A stretch of DNA of 64,000 nucleotides from CAKZLS01 sp963701445 (lineage in GTDB: Bacteria; Pseudomonadota; Alphaproteobacteria; Rhodospirillales; Defluviicoccaceae). Below are positions 46,115 to 55,612 of this stretch, piece by piece. The stretch covers positions 33,241-97,240 of the forward strand of contig CAVPAM010000013.1 of assembly GCA_963701445.1 (NCBI GenBank), written 5' to 3'. The notes under the pieces were generated by a model that was not told the DNA's origin, did not search any database, and worked only from the letters and a program-made list of their open reading frames with translations. Both the position numbers and the translations under genes were made by a program. Every line of letters begins with the position of its first letter. Position 1 is the stretch's first letter.

Positions 46115-48379
46115 GAGAGCCTGGTTAAACGCCGCGGCGAGGTGCCGGGCTGGGCGTTTGTCGCGCTTTCGCTGGCGGCGGCGCTGTTTGCCGCGTCGCT
46201 GGTCCCGCAGGTCGCGACCGGGGCCACCTTGCGGGTGGCCGTGCCATGGGTTCCGGCTCTCGGGGTTCAGTTCTCCTTCTTCGTCGACGGCCTAAGCCTC
46301 CTGTTCGCGCTGCTCATCAGCGGCATCGGCGTGTTCATCGGTCTTTACGCCCGCGATTACATGCGCGGACACGCCCTCACCGGAGCGTTCTTCTGCTACC
46401 TGATTTTCTTCCAGGCCTCCATGCTCGGCCTGGTGCTCGCCGACAACATCATCACGCTGTTCGTCTTCTGGGAGCTGACCACCGTCTCCTCCTACCTCCT
46501 CATCGGCTTCGACCACCAATCGGAAAAGGCGCGGAAGAACGCGTGGCAGGCCCTTCTCGTGACCGGCGCCGGCGGGCTGGCGCTACTCGCCGGCCTGATC
46601 CTGCTGGCCCAGGCCGGCGGGAGCATGGAGCTGTCGGAGTTGATCCAGGCGGGGTCGGTCATCCAGCAGGACCCGCTGTACGGCGCCATTCTGGTGCTCG
46701 TCCTCCTCGGCGCCTTCACCAAGTCCGCCCAGGTGCCGTTTCACTTCTGGCTGCCGAACGCCATGGCGGCGCCCACGCCGGTGAGCGCGTACCTGCATTC
46801 GGCGACCATGGTCAAGGCCGGCATCTATCTGCTGGCGCGCATGCATCCGGCTTTGTCCGGAACGCCGGAATGGATCTGGACGCTGACCATCGTCGGCGCC
46901 ATCACGGCGGTGTGGGCCTCCATCGTGGCCATGCGTCAGACCGATTTGAAGCTGGCGCTGGCCTACACCACGGTCATGGCACTGGGCACGCTGACCATGT
47001 TTCTCGGCTCCGAGGCCCATATCGCCATCACCGCGGCCATGACCTTCCTGATCGTCCACTGCCTGTACAAATCGGCGCTGTTCCTGGTCATCGGGATTAT
47101 CGACCATGAAACGGGCACCCGCGAGGTGGACCGCCTCGGCGGTCTGGCGCGGGCCATGCCGATCACCACGGCGGCGGCGGCGGCGGCGGCGTTCTCCATG
47201 GCCGGGTTCCCGCCGTTCCTCGGGTTCATCGGCAAGGAGCTGAAGTACGAGGGGGCGCTGGCGGTGGCGTCGGAACCCCTGCTGGTGGCCGGCGCGGCCA
47301 TCGCCGCCAACGCCCTGATGGTGGGCCTCGCGGCGGTCGTCGCCATCCGGCCGTTTTACGGCGCCGCCCGAACGTACGATCGGACGCCGCACGAGCCACC
47401 CATATCCATGTGGATCGGACCCGCGATCCTGGCGGCCTTGGGGCTCGCTCTCGGGGTGGTGCCGCCCTACGTGGGCGAACTGCTCATCGAACCGGCGGCC
47501 GGCGCCATCGCCGGGATACAGAAGGACGTCAAGTTCGCGCTCTGGCACGGTCTCAACTTACCGCTGCTCATGAGCGTTCTGACCGTCGTCCTCGGCACCG
47601 GGATTTTCATGGTCAGCGCCGGGTTGCGCCGCTGGCTCGGCGCTGTCCTGGGGCGCCTGCCCTTTACCGGCGACGAGGCCTACGACGCGGTCAAGGGCGC
47701 CATTCTCAAGCTGGCCGCCGTCCAGACGGCGGTGCTGCAGAACGGATCGTTGCGGCGCTACCTGTTCGTCGTGTTCGCGGTTACCGCCGTCGCGGGGGGC
47801 GCGACCCTGATTTTCAAGGGCGGCGTGAGGTGGCCCGCGAGCTGGCCGGACGTGCCGGTGTACGAGTGGGCGATCGCGGTGCTGATCGGCGCGGGGGCGG
47901 TGCTGCCCATAGCGGCCCGTTCGCGGCTGGCGGCCATCTGCGGTCTTGGCGCCGTGGGTTCGGGCGTGGCCCTGATCTTCCTCATTTACGGCGCTCCCGA
48001 CGTGGCGATGACACAACTGCTCGTGGAAGTGTTGTTCGTGGTGATGATGTCGGTGGTGCTGTTGAAGTTGCCGCGGTTCACCGGGACGGGCAATCCCGCG
48101 AGGCGCGGACGATTCGACGACGTGGCGGTGGCGGTCGTGTCCGGCGCGGTGATGACGCTGTTGACGCTGGCGGTGCTGGATACGCCGTTGAACGCTCACC
48201 TGACCCGCTACTTCGAGGCTAACAGTATCCCCGGAGGCAAGGGGGGCAATATCGTCAACGTGATTCTGGTGGATTTCAGGGCGCTGGACACCCTCGGCGA
48301 GATCATCGTCGTGGCCGTCGCCGCGCTCGGCGCCTTCGCGCTTATCAAGATGCGGCCGAAGGGGGCGGGCGGCTCATGA
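46109..48379 (+). CDS. mrpA: Mrp-type Na+/H+ antiporter subunit A
   Basis: This 756-residue, many-helix protein is homologous to complex I subunit NuoL. It has VQFSFFVDGLSLLFALLISG, FWELTTVSSYLLIGFDHQSE, KSAQVPFHFWLPNAMAAPTP and HSATMVKAGIYLLARMHPAL, which hold proton-path lysine, histidine and glutamate residues. The C-terminal region after about residue 600 is the MbhE/MrpB-like part (LIYGAPDVAMTQLLVEVLFV). It forms the core of a seven-subunit antiporter that exports Na+ in exchange for H+ and supports growth in salt or alkali. Its stop overlaps mrpB (ATGA). Confidence 0.93.
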   Translation: MSESLVKRRGEVPGWAFVALSLAAALFAASLVPQVATGATLRVAVPWVPALGVQFSFFVDGLSLLFALLISGIGVFIGLYARDYMRGHALTGAFFCYLIFFQASMLGLVLADNIITLFVFWELTTVSSYLLIGFDHQSEKARKNAWQALLVTGAGGLALLAGLILLAQAGGSMELSELIQAGSVIQQDPLYGAILVLVLLGAFTKSAQVPFHFWLPNAMAAPTPVSAYLHSATMVKAGIYLLARMHPALSGTPEWIWTLTIVGAITAVWASIVAMRQTDLKLALAYTTVMALGTLTMFLGSEAHIAITAAMTFLIVHCLYKSALFLVIGIIDHETGTREVDRLGGLARAMPITTAAAAAAAFSMAGFPPFLGFIGKELKYEGALAVASEPLLVAGAAIAANALMVGLAAVVAIRPFYGAARTYDRTPHEPPISMWIGPAILAALGLALGVVPPYVGELLIEPAAGAIAGIQKDVKFALWHGLNLPLLMSVLTVVLGTGIFMVSAGLRRWLGAVLGRLPFTGDEAYDAVKGAILKLAAVQTAVLQNGSLRRYLFVVFAVTAVAGGATLIFKGGVRWPASWPDVPVYEWAIAVLIGAGAVLPIAARSRLAAICGLGAVGSGVALIFLIYGAPDVAMTQLLVEVLFVVMMSVVLLKLPRFTGTGNPARRGRFDDVAVAVVSGAVMTLLTLAVLDTPLNAHLTRYFEANSIPGGKGGNIVNVILVDFRALDTLGEIIVVAVAALGAFALIKMRPKGAGGS

Positions 48380-48777
48380 ACTCGCTCATTCTGTCGACGG
48401 TGGCGCGGGCGGTGATCGCGTTGATGGTGCTGTTCTCACTTTATCTGCTCATGCGCGGGCACAACCAGCCGGGCGGCGGTTTCGTCGGCGGCCTGGTGGC
48501 CGCGTCCGCCCTGCTGCTTCACGCCATCGCCAACGGGGTGCCGGCGACACGTCGCATGCTCCGGGTCGATCCCAGGGCGGTCGCCATGATCGGAATCGCC
48601 GTCGCCATCGCCGCCGGCCTCGTCGCCGCGTTCACGGACGCGCCGTTTCTTACCGGCGTCTGGGCGTTTCCGGGCGGCATTCCGCTCGGCACCCCGCTGC
48701 TGTTCGATGTCGGCGTCTATCTCGTTGTCGTCGGTGCCGTGACCACGCTGGTGTTCGCCCTCGAGGAGGACGCCTGA
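48376..48777 (+). CDS. mrpB: Mrp antiporter subunit B
   Basis: This 133-residue membrane subunit has four helices and the MnhB motif LLMRGHNQPGGGFVGGLVAA, followed by a helix ending ALEEDA. It overlaps mrpA by four bases and is one base from mrpC, so translation is coupled. MrpB is required for assembly of the antiporter. Confidence 0.92.
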   Translation: MNSLILSTVARAVIALMVLFSLYLLMRGHNQPGGGFVGGLVAASALLLHAIANGVPATRRMLRVDPRAVAMIGIAVAIAAGLVAAFTDAPFLTGVWAFPGGIPLGTPLLFDVGVYLVVVGAVTTLVFALEEDA

Positions 48778-48778
48778 C

Positions 48779-49177
48779 ATGGAAACGATCCTCGCGGTCC
48801 TGGTGGGATGGCTGTTCGCGGCGGCGGTGTACCTGATGCTGAGCCGCAGCCTCGTCCGGTATCTGTTCGGCCTGGTGCTCATCGGAAACGCCGCCAACCT
48901 GGTGATCTTCGCGTCTGGACGGCTGACCCGGGGCGAACCGGCATTGGTCCCCGAGGGGCTCGCCGAGCCGACGGTGGCGGTGGCAAACGCCCTTCCGCAG
49001 GCCCTCATTCTCACCGCCATCGTCATCGGCTTCGGCCTTCTCGCGTTCGCTTTCGTGCTCGCCTACCGCGCCCACGACGAACTCGGCACCGTCGACACCG
49101 ACGCCATGCGCGTCGCCGAGCCGGCCGCGCCGGAGGAGACGGCGCCGGCCGCTCCCAGCGGGGAGAAAGCGGCATGA
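48779..49177 (+). CDS. mrpC: Mrp antiporter subunit C
   Basis: This 132-residue protein is the NuoK-like subunit: AVYLMLSRSLVRYLFGLVLI, GNAANLVIFASGRL, LPQALILTAIVIGFGLLAFA. It has three helices and a Pro/Ala/Glu-rich tail. Its stop overlaps the mrpD start (ATGA). Confidence 0.92.
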   Translation: METILAVLVGWLFAAAVYLMLSRSLVRYLFGLVLIGNAANLVIFASGRLTRGEPALVPEGLAEPTVAVANALPQALILTAIVIGFGLLAFAFVLAYRAHDELGTVDTDAMRVAEPAAPEETAPAAPSGEKAA

Positions 49178-50682
49178 GCTGGATGCTCGTCGTCCCCATC
49201 GCGATCCCCATGGCGACCGCCGTGCTCGCCCTGCTCGTGCGCAACAACCGCCTGGCGGAACGCTGGGTCAGCGCCGGCGGCGGCGCGGCGCTGCTGGCGG
49301 CATCGATCGTATTGCTGGTGGCCGTCTGGGAGGACGGAACCCTCGTCGGCCGCATGGGCAACTGGCCGCCGCCCTTCGGCATCGTCCTGGTGGCCGACCT
49401 GTTCAGCGCCGTCATGGTCCTGATCGCCGGCCTCACCGGCTTGCTGATCGTGGTTTTCGCGCTGGCGACCGTCGACGAGGAGCGCGAACGTTTCGGTTTC
49501 CACTCCCTCTATCACGTGCTGCTGGGCGGCGTGTGCGGGGCGTTTCTCACCGGCGACCTGTTCAACCTCTACGTCTGGTTCGAGGTGATGCTGATCGCGT
49601 CGTTCTCGCTGATCGCGCTGGGCGGAGAGAAGGCGCAGCTCGACGGCGCCGTCAAGTACGCGGCCATAAACCTGGTTTCCACGATCCTGTTCCTGACCTC
49701 CATCGGCCTGCTCTACGGCGCCACCGGAACGCTGAACATGGCCGAACTCCGCGATGCCGTCCGGGCGGTGGAGAACGGGGGACTGATCGACGCCATCGCC
49801 GTGCTGTTCCTTGTCGCCTTCGGAATCAAGGCCGCGGTGTTCCCGTTGTTCTTCTGGCTGCCGGCCTCCTATCACACCCCGCCGGTGGCGGTGACGGCGA
49901 TCTTCGCGGCGCTGATGACCAAGGTCGGCGTCTATGCCCTGATCCGCACGTTCACCCTGATCTTCACCAACGACGTCGCCTTCACCCACACCTTGCTGCT
50001 TTTCGTCGCGGCGCTGACCATGATCACCGGCGTGCTGGGCGCCGCTGTCCACACCGACGTGCGGCGCATCCTGTCGTTCCACATCGTCAGCCAGATCGGA
50101 TACATGATCCTGGGCCTCGCGCTGTTCACGCCGCTCGCCATCGTGGGCGGGGTGTTCTACCTGATCCACCACATCATCGTGAAGGCGAACCTGTTCCTGA
50201 TCGGCGGCGTGATCAACCGGGTTTCGGGATCCTTCGACCTCGACCGCATCGGCGGCCTTTACCGCAGCCATCCCGCGCTGGCCGCCATGTTCCTGATACC
50301 CGCGTTCTCGCTCGCCGGATTTCCGCCTCTGTCCGGTTTCTGGGCCAAGCTGATCCTGATCAAGGCCAGCCTGGAGCTGGAGCAATACCTGATCGCCGGC
50401 ATTGCCCTGGTGGTCGGGCTGCTCACCATCTATTCCATGACCAAGATCTGGACCCAGGGGTTCTGGAAGCCGGCGCCGGCGGACGCCGCCGGGGCGCCGC
50501 CGCCGCCGCCGCTCTCCGGGTTCGAGCGGATCGCCCTGTTCACGCCGATCATCGCCATGTGCGCCATAACGGTGACCATCGGCATCTGGGTGGAGCCGTT
50601 CCTCGCCGTCGCCGAGCGGGCCGCCCAGGAACTGATCGATCCGGCGGGCTACGTGGGCGCCGTCCTCGGAGGAACCCGGTGA
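49174..50682 (+). CDS. mrpD: Mrp antiporter subunit D
   Basis: This 502-residue NuoM/N-like subunit has GDLFNLYVWFEVMLIASFSL with the conserved glutamate, FGIKAAVFPLFFWLPASYHT with the conserved lysine, and HIVSQIGYMILGLALF. It is the second large proton-translocating subunit. It overlaps mrpC by four bases and shares one base with mrpE. The tail ends GAVLGGTR, the usual form. Confidence 0.93.
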   Translation: MSWMLVVPIAIPMATAVLALLVRNNRLAERWVSAGGGAALLAASIVLLVAVWEDGTLVGRMGNWPPPFGIVLVADLFSAVMVLIAGLTGLLIVVFALATVDEERERFGFHSLYHVLLGGVCGAFLTGDLFNLYVWFEVMLIASFSLIALGGEKAQLDGAVKYAAINLVSTILFLTSIGLLYGATGTLNMAELRDAVRAVENGGLIDAIAVLFLVAFGIKAAVFPLFFWLPASYHTPPVAVTAIFAALMTKVGVYALIRTFTLIFTNDVAFTHTLLLFVAALTMITGVLGAAVHTDVRRILSFHIVSQIGYMILGLALFTPLAIVGGVFYLIHHIIVKANLFLIGGVINRVSGSFDLDRIGGLYRSHPALAAMFLIPAFSLAGFPPLSGFWAKLILIKASLELEQYLIAGIALVVGLLTIYSMTKIWTQGFWKPAPADAAGAPPPPPLSGFERIALFTPIIAMCAITVTIGIWVEPFLAVAERAAQELIDPAGYVGAVLGGTR

Positions 50683-51017
50683 TGAAAGCGATCGTCCGCG
50701 TCGCCAAGGGTGTCGAACTGGCGTTCTATTTCCTCTACGAACTGGTGGTCTCCAGCTTCCGGGTCGCGTGGGAGGTGGTCACGGCCCGCACCTATTCGAA
50801 GCCGGGCATCATCGCGGTGCCCCTCGATGTCCGCTCCGACGTGGGCATCACGCTGCTGGCCAACCTGGTTTCGTTGACGCCGGGTTCGCTGTCCCTGGAG
50901 GTGTCGCCCGACCGCCGCGTACTTTACGTCCATGTCATGTTCATCGGGGACGCGGATACGGAACGCGACAACATCAAGAACAATTTCGAGCGGCGGGTGA
51001 TGGAGGTGGTGGAATGA
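50682..51017 (+). CDS. mrpE: Mrp antiporter subunit E
   Basis: This 111-residue protein has the MnhE features FLYELVVSSFRVAWEVVTAR, ANLVSLTPGSLSLEVSPDRR and YVHVMFIGD. GGAGGA lies before the ATG. It shares one base with the mrpD stop and overlaps mrpF by four bases. Confidence 0.92.
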   Translation: MKAIVRVAKGVELAFYFLYELVVSSFRVAWEVVTARTYSKPGIIAVPLDVRSDVGITLLANLVSLTPGSLSLEVSPDRRVLYVHVMFIGDADTERDNIKNNFERRVMEVVE

Positions 51018-51346
51018 GCGACTTGGGCCTCGAACTCGTTGGCTGGGCGACGGCGGCGTGCCTGATGCTCGTCATTCTGGGAATGGTGCTGGGGTTCGTC
51101 CGCATGGTGCTGGGTCCCAGCCTCCCCGACCGGGTCGTGGGTCTCGACCTGTTGACGGTGTTGATGGTCGCGTTCGCCGCCGCGTTCGCCATCGCCGTCA
51201 ACGCGGCCGCGTTCCTTGACGTCGCCATCGTTCTCGCCCTCGTCGGTTTCCTCGGAACGGTGGCCTTCGCGCGGTATGCCGAGCGCCGGGCGGCCGCCGA
51301 GAGCTCCGGGGAACAACCGCCGGCAACCAAGGATCACCCGAGATGA
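51014..51346 (+). CDS. mrpF: Mrp antiporter subunit F
   Basis: This 110-residue protein has three helices and the MnhF motif GFVRMVLGPSLPDRVVGLDL with the conserved aspartate in the membrane, related to bile-acid and Na+ transport proteins. It ends with a charged tail that includes a Glu-Gln-Pro stretch. Overlaps mrpE and mrpG by four bases each. Confidence 0.92.
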   Translation: MSDLGLELVGWATAACLMLVILGMVLGFVRMVLGPSLPDRVVGLDLLTVLMVAFAAAFAIAVNAAAFLDVAIVLALVGFLGTVAFARYAERRAAAESSGEQPPATKDHPR

Positions 51347-51717
51347 TCATGGATATCGTCGTCGCGGTTCTCCTGGTCTCCGGCGGCGCCTTCTGTTTTG
51401 TCGCCGGCCTCGGGCTGGTGCGGTTGCAGGACGTTTATCTTCGCATGCACGCGGCGACCAAGGCGGGCACCCTCGGCGCGGGACTGATCCTGGCCGGGGT
51501 CGCGGTGCACTTCGCCGAACTCGGTACCGACATTCGCGCGCTGCTCGCCATCGCGTTTCTGGTGATCACCGCGCCGGTGGCCGCTCACATGATCGGCCGC
51601 ACGGCTTACAGGAGCCACGTGGCGATGTGGGAAGGAAGCACGGTCGACGAGTGGGAAGGGCGGGTGCCGCGCGCCGGGGACCCGGCGCCCACGCAACACG
51701 AAAGGAGCACGAAATGA
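51343..51717 (+). CDS. mrpG: Mrp antiporter subunit G
   Basis: This 124-residue protein has three helices and the MnhG motif LGLVRLQDVYLRMHAATKAG, TLGAGLILAGVAV, then PVAAHMIGRTAYRS. Its stop overlaps the start of the first universal stress protein (ATGA), which joins that gene to the operon. Confidence 0.92.
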   Translation: MIMDIVVAVLLVSGGAFCFVAGLGLVRLQDVYLRMHAATKAGTLGAGLILAGVAVHFAELGTDIRALLAIAFLVITAPVAAHMIGRTAYRSHVAMWEGSTVDEWEGRVPRAGDPAPTQHERSTK

Positions 51718-52637
51718 AGCGGTTCAAGAATATTCTCGTTATCCCGTCGGAACCCCTGGCCACCGACCCCGGGTTGCAGCGCGCGGTCAGGCTCGCCGAC
51801 AACAACGCCGCGCGCCTGACGGTGATGTGGCCGCTCGAGGAAGCGAACGACGGCGGCACCGGCCTGGAATACTTTCCCGACGTGGGCCCGGCGATCGAGG
51901 ACGCCCTGGAAAAGGCCGTGGAACCGGCGCGCGAGCACGGACTCAGCGTCAGAACGATGGTCCGGACCGGACGGCCGTTCATCGAGATCATCCATCAGGT
52001 CCAGGAAGCCGGGCACGATCTCGTGATGAAGACGGCGCGCGGAAAGAAGCTGCACACCTCGCTGATTTTCGGCACGACCGCCCTGCACCTGCTTCGCAAA
52101 TGTCCCTGCCAGGTCTGGATCGTCGACCCGAACCCAGCGCGCCACTCCGGCGTGCTGGCCGCGGTGGATCCGGACACGACGCGGGAGCACGGCGAAAAGA
52201 TGAGCCGGACGATCATGGAATTGGCCACGTCGCTGTCGATCCTCGAGGAAGTGGACCTGCACGTGGTCCATGCCTGGAGCGTGCCCCACGAGGACATGAT
52301 CAAGCATTCGCCCTTTCTTCGCATATCCAAAAGCAAGGCCGACGAGTACGGCAAGGATATCGAGGAGCGGCATCGTCAGGGCTTCGACGCCCTGATCGAG
52401 GAGTTCCGGCTGCGCGCTCCGCACATGAAGACGCATTTCCTGAAGGGCCTGCCGGAGATCGTCGTTCCGGAAGTGGTGAGGGAGCACAATATCGAGGTCG
52501 TGGTCATGGGGACGCTGGCCAGGACCGGCATTCCAGGCATGTTGATCGGCAATACCGCCGAGGGCGTGCTCAACCAGGTGGACTGCTCGGTGCTTGCGAT
52601 CAAGCCGGAGGGTTTTGTGTCGCCCGTCCCGGTTTAG
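51714..52637 (+). CDS. Tandem-domain universal stress protein 1 (UspE-like)
   Basis: This 307-residue protein has two Usp domains: MKRFKNILVIPSEPLATDPG (about 1-140) and SGVLAAVDPDTTREHGEK (about 145-305). The second ends VVVMGTLARTGIPGMLIGNT, the GxxGxxxG-like ATP-binding segment. Usp proteins bind ATP or small ligands and help cells survive stress. It overlaps mrpG by four bases and is therefore translationally coupled to the antiporter. A second protein of the same length follows at 52654. Confidence 0.9.
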   Translation: MKRFKNILVIPSEPLATDPGLQRAVRLADNNAARLTVMWPLEEANDGGTGLEYFPDVGPAIEDALEKAVEPAREHGLSVRTMVRTGRPFIEIIHQVQEAGHDLVMKTARGKKLHTSLIFGTTALHLLRKCPCQVWIVDPNPARHSGVLAAVDPDTTREHGEKMSRTIMELATSLSILEEVDLHVVHAWSVPHEDMIKHSPFLRISKSKADEYGKDIEERHRQGFDALIEEFRLRAPHMKTHFLKGLPEIVVPEVVREHNIEVVVMGTLARTGIPGMLIGNTAEGVLNQVDCSVLAIKPEGFVSPVPV

Positions 52638-52653
52638 CCGGGAGGCCGCGGCC

Positions 52654-53577
52654 ATGCAGCGGTTCAAGAACATTCTCGTCGTGTTCGACCGGGCCACTGG
52701 CAGCCGCAAGGCCTTGGATCAGGCCGCGGATCTGGCGCGGCTGAGCGGCGCCAGGCTGAATCTCGTGGTCTGTCTCTCGGAATTCGAAAGCGGTGGAGCC
52801 AGCGATCAGCTGCAGGACATCGTGGTCAGGGGCCTGCGCTCCCATTTCGACCGGATGGTCGAGCCGCTGCGCGCCCGCGACCTGGCCGTTTCGTCCGAAG
52901 TCAAGCTGGGCCGGCCGTTCATCCAGGTCATTCGCCAGGTCATCGCCAACGATCACGACTTCGTGGTCAAGGTCGCCGAGGGCGGCGGCCATCGGGGGTT
53001 CCGGTTCAGCAGCACCGACCTTCATCTTCTGCGCAAATGTCCGCGGCCGCTGTGGCTGTTGAGGCAGAAGGATCCGGATGTCGCGGGCCCCGTTCTCGCC
53101 GCGATCGCGCCGCCCGGCGACAACGCGGACATCGCGGCGCTGAACGCCAACATCGTGGCATTGGCCTCGTCCCTTGCCGTTCAACGCAAGCAGGCTCTCC
53201 ACGTGGTCCAGGCCTGGGCGCCGCTGGATCCCACGCTGCTGCATCATCTCGGCCGGCCGGACTTCGACGATCCGGCGATCAAGCAAAAGCTGAACACGCG
53301 GCGCCAGCGCGCCGAAGCGGACTTCGACGCGGCCGTCCGCCCGTTCATGCGCGACGGCCTCGATGTCCACGCCCACTTCGTCGACGGCGTTCCGTCCCGC
53401 GTCATCGTGGATCTCGCCCACGATCTCGACTGCGAAGTGGCCGTGATGTCCACGCTGAACCGCGCGGGCGTCGCCGGCCTTCTGATCGGTGAAACCGCCG
53501 AGAACGTTTTCCGTCAGATCGAATGCTCGGTTCTGGCTCTGAAGCCCAGCGGTTTCGTCTCGCCGGTCACCGGCTGA
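52654..53577 (+). CDS. Tandem-domain universal stress protein 2 (UspE-like)
   Basis: This protein is also 307 residues, with MQRFKNILVVFDRATGSRKA and SRVIVDLAHDLDCEVAVMST in the two Usp domains. It shares order and motifs with the preceding gene (LHLLRKCPRPLWLL versus LHLLRKCPCQVWIV; both end GFVSPV-type), so it is an old tandem duplicate. GGGAGG lies about 7 bases before the ATG. It probably ends the mrp-usp operon. Confidence 0.9.
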   Translation: MQRFKNILVVFDRATGSRKALDQAADLARLSGARLNLVVCLSEFESGGASDQLQDIVVRGLRSHFDRMVEPLRARDLAVSSEVKLGRPFIQVIRQVIANDHDFVVKVAEGGGHRGFRFSSTDLHLLRKCPRPLWLLRQKDPDVAGPVLAAIAPPGDNADIAALNANIVALASSLAVQRKQALHVVQAWAPLDPTLLHHLGRPDFDDPAIKQKLNTRRQRAEADFDAAVRPFMRDGLDVHAHFVDGVPSRVIVDLAHDLDCEVAVMSTLNRAGVAGLLIGETAENVFRQIECSVLALKPSGFVSPVTG

Positions 53578-53647
53578 GCCGACGTCGTTTGGCCGGATCC
53601 GGGATCACCGATCACGCGGCGCGACCCGGCGTCGCCGCCAGAGGAAC

Positions 53648-54010
53648 TCAGTATTCTCCGAACATTGCCTTGGTGTGGTGGGGGGCAACCTGGTCCGGGA
53701 ACTTGGCCTTGTAGCAGAGTTTGGACTTGTAGCTGCACGTCACGCCGTCGCTGAACTTGATCGACTTGATGTTATCGACGCCCACGCGGTCCAGGTATCG
53801 CCGGAATGTCTCGGCGGCCTCGGGTCCCAGGTACTTTTCCGTGCCGGCCATGTTCGGTCCGGCGGCGTCGTAGCAACCTTGCTCCACCCGGTCGCACACG
53901 ATGCCGACCTCGGGCTCGTACACCTTGTTGTATTTGGGCTTCTGTTTTTCAGGGGTGCCACACGCCGCGACGGAAAGGGCGGCAAGCACAAGCAGGAGCT
54001 TGGTTTTCAT
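53648..54010 (-). CDS. YcgJ-like lipoprotein
   Basis: This 120-residue lipoprotein has a signal sequence ending LSVAAC (lipobox, lipidation at Cys17) and the pattern VGIVCDRVEQGCYDAAGP, GTEKYLGPEAAETFRRYL and CSYKSKLCYKAKF, resembling E. coli YcgJ and Fels-1-type proteins. The cysteines probably form disulfides in the periplasm. Function unknown. The ATG at 54010 begins MKTKLLLVL. It is convergent with the stress protein gene. Confidence 0.7.
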   Translation of the reverse strand: MKTKLLLVLAALSVAACGTPEKQKPKYNKVYEPEVGIVCDRVEQGCYDAAGPNMAGTEKYLGPEAAETFRRYLDRVGVDNIKSIKFSDGVTCSYKSKLCYKAKFPDQVAPHHTKAMFGEY

Positions 54011-54209
54011 CGGCGGTCTACTCTCCACGTTCATCCACTTACGATCGCGGTGCCCCTCTTAGCGCAATACGGGCCTGACCGCAAAACCCCATGTTGGCCC
54101 GGCGTTCCGGTCTGGCCGTACCGAGGGTTCCGTGGGCCAGCGCCCGTCAAACGAGCCAATATAGATCCCAAAGGTTGAATATTTGAACCGATCAATATTT
54201 TAACATGGT

Positions 54210-55500
54210 TTATTGGCGGTGGGTCGCGGGCGACCGCCAATGGCATGACCCGGGCGTCTCGGCCGCGTTACCGTCGATGATTTCGAAGGTGAGGCCCGAG
54301 TGCGCGACCAGCCGGTCCACGAGATGGTGGCCCATGGCGGACGCGGGGGTCCAGAAACCTCCGGGAAGGGCGTCCCTCGGAATGTCGCGGGCGAGGCAGA
54401 GAGCGGCTTCGCCGAACATTTTCGAGGTGGAGCCGTAGCCGGGATCCCGGTCTCCGGTGACCCTGGCGGCCAGCGGTTCGCCGTTCACGCACCACCCGTG
54501 GAAGCGGATGTCGAAAAAGCCCGCTTCGCGCGCTGCCCGCGACGGCCCCTCGCCGGGCTTCGGCAGAAAAATCGAGGTCAACAGCGACCGCGTCATGGGA
54601 ATGGAGAGCGCGCCCAGGGCCGCGTAAAGGCCGGCGCGGATGGCGTAAGCCTCGACCGCGCTCCGGGCGACCATTCTCTCGTCGTAGAGAAAACCGGCGG
54701 TATACGGATAGTCCAGGATGGCGTTCGTCGCGTGCACGACGCGGGTGTTCACCGGCGCCATGAGAAATGGGGCGAGCCAGGACCTCGTTTCCCTGTCCCG
54801 GCTTACCCGATCCCATTTCGGCTGTTGGGGACCGTCGCGGCGGCCCGGCGGGCAGAGGGCGTACGGCGTCCGCAGCATCCGGGCGATGTCCGGATCCTTT
54901 CGCGCCCGGTTCAGCGACCCGGAGAAACTGGCGACCGTGCCGCCGCTGAGCCCGCCCTTTATCGCCTGAACCCGCGCCGAGACCGACGTGATCCCGCCTC
55001 CATGGCGCTCGCGCGCCGCCCGATCGAGGAAAAAGACGCCGAGATCGGACGGAATGGAGTCGAAGCCGCAACACTGGACGATGCGCGCGCCGCTCGCCCT
55101 GGCGGCGTCCGCGTGCCTGTCCCTCATCTCCCGAATGAACGGGATTTCCCCGGTCAGGTCGCAGTAATCCGTCCCGGCGGCCGCGCAGGCCGCGACCAGG
55201 TCCTTGCCATGGCTCATATACGGGCCGACGGTCGTCGCGACCACCTTGGTTTGCCGCGCCATCCGGCCGAGGAACGCCGGGTCGTGGGCATCTCCGACAA
55301 TCGTCGGCGAGATCCGCCGCACCCGCGCCGAGCCCGTCCTTGACAGCATCGAGCCTGGATTGATCGCGGCCGCCGATGGCCCAGCGCACATCGCCGCCGG
55401 CGCCGTGGCGCGCCATGAGATACTCGGCGGTCAGCTTCCCGACGAAACTCGTGGCTCCCCACAGGATAATGTCGAACGCCCTGTCGTCGCTGTCGTCCAT
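54210..55500 (-). CDS. Saccharopine dehydrogenase-like NAD(P) protein (trans-acting enoyl reductase type), one frameshift
   Basis: Read across one extra base near 55307, it has about 429 residues: FDIILWGATSFVGKLTAEYL at the start, a Rossmann region, then after the break PTIVGDAHDPAFL, KVVATTVGPYMSHGKDLVAA, GTDYCDLTGEIPFIREM and FDSIPSDLGVF. The end reads DRDPGYGSTSKMFGEAALCL. It resembles mycobacterial trans-enoyl reductase-like proteins and eukaryotic saccharopine dehydrogenase-like oxidoreductases, not the lysine-pathway enzyme. The substrate may be a lipid intermediate, but nothing here proves it. Genes beside it are unrelated. Confidence 0.82.
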
Positions 55501-55612
55501 GGATCGCTCCGTATCGCCCGGACCCGGAATCGATCGTGCCTTCCGGCCACGCGGCGCGCAACCGGTTTCCGCCCGGCGGTGCCGTTCCGCCCGCGCGGTC
55601 AGCGGGAGCCGG

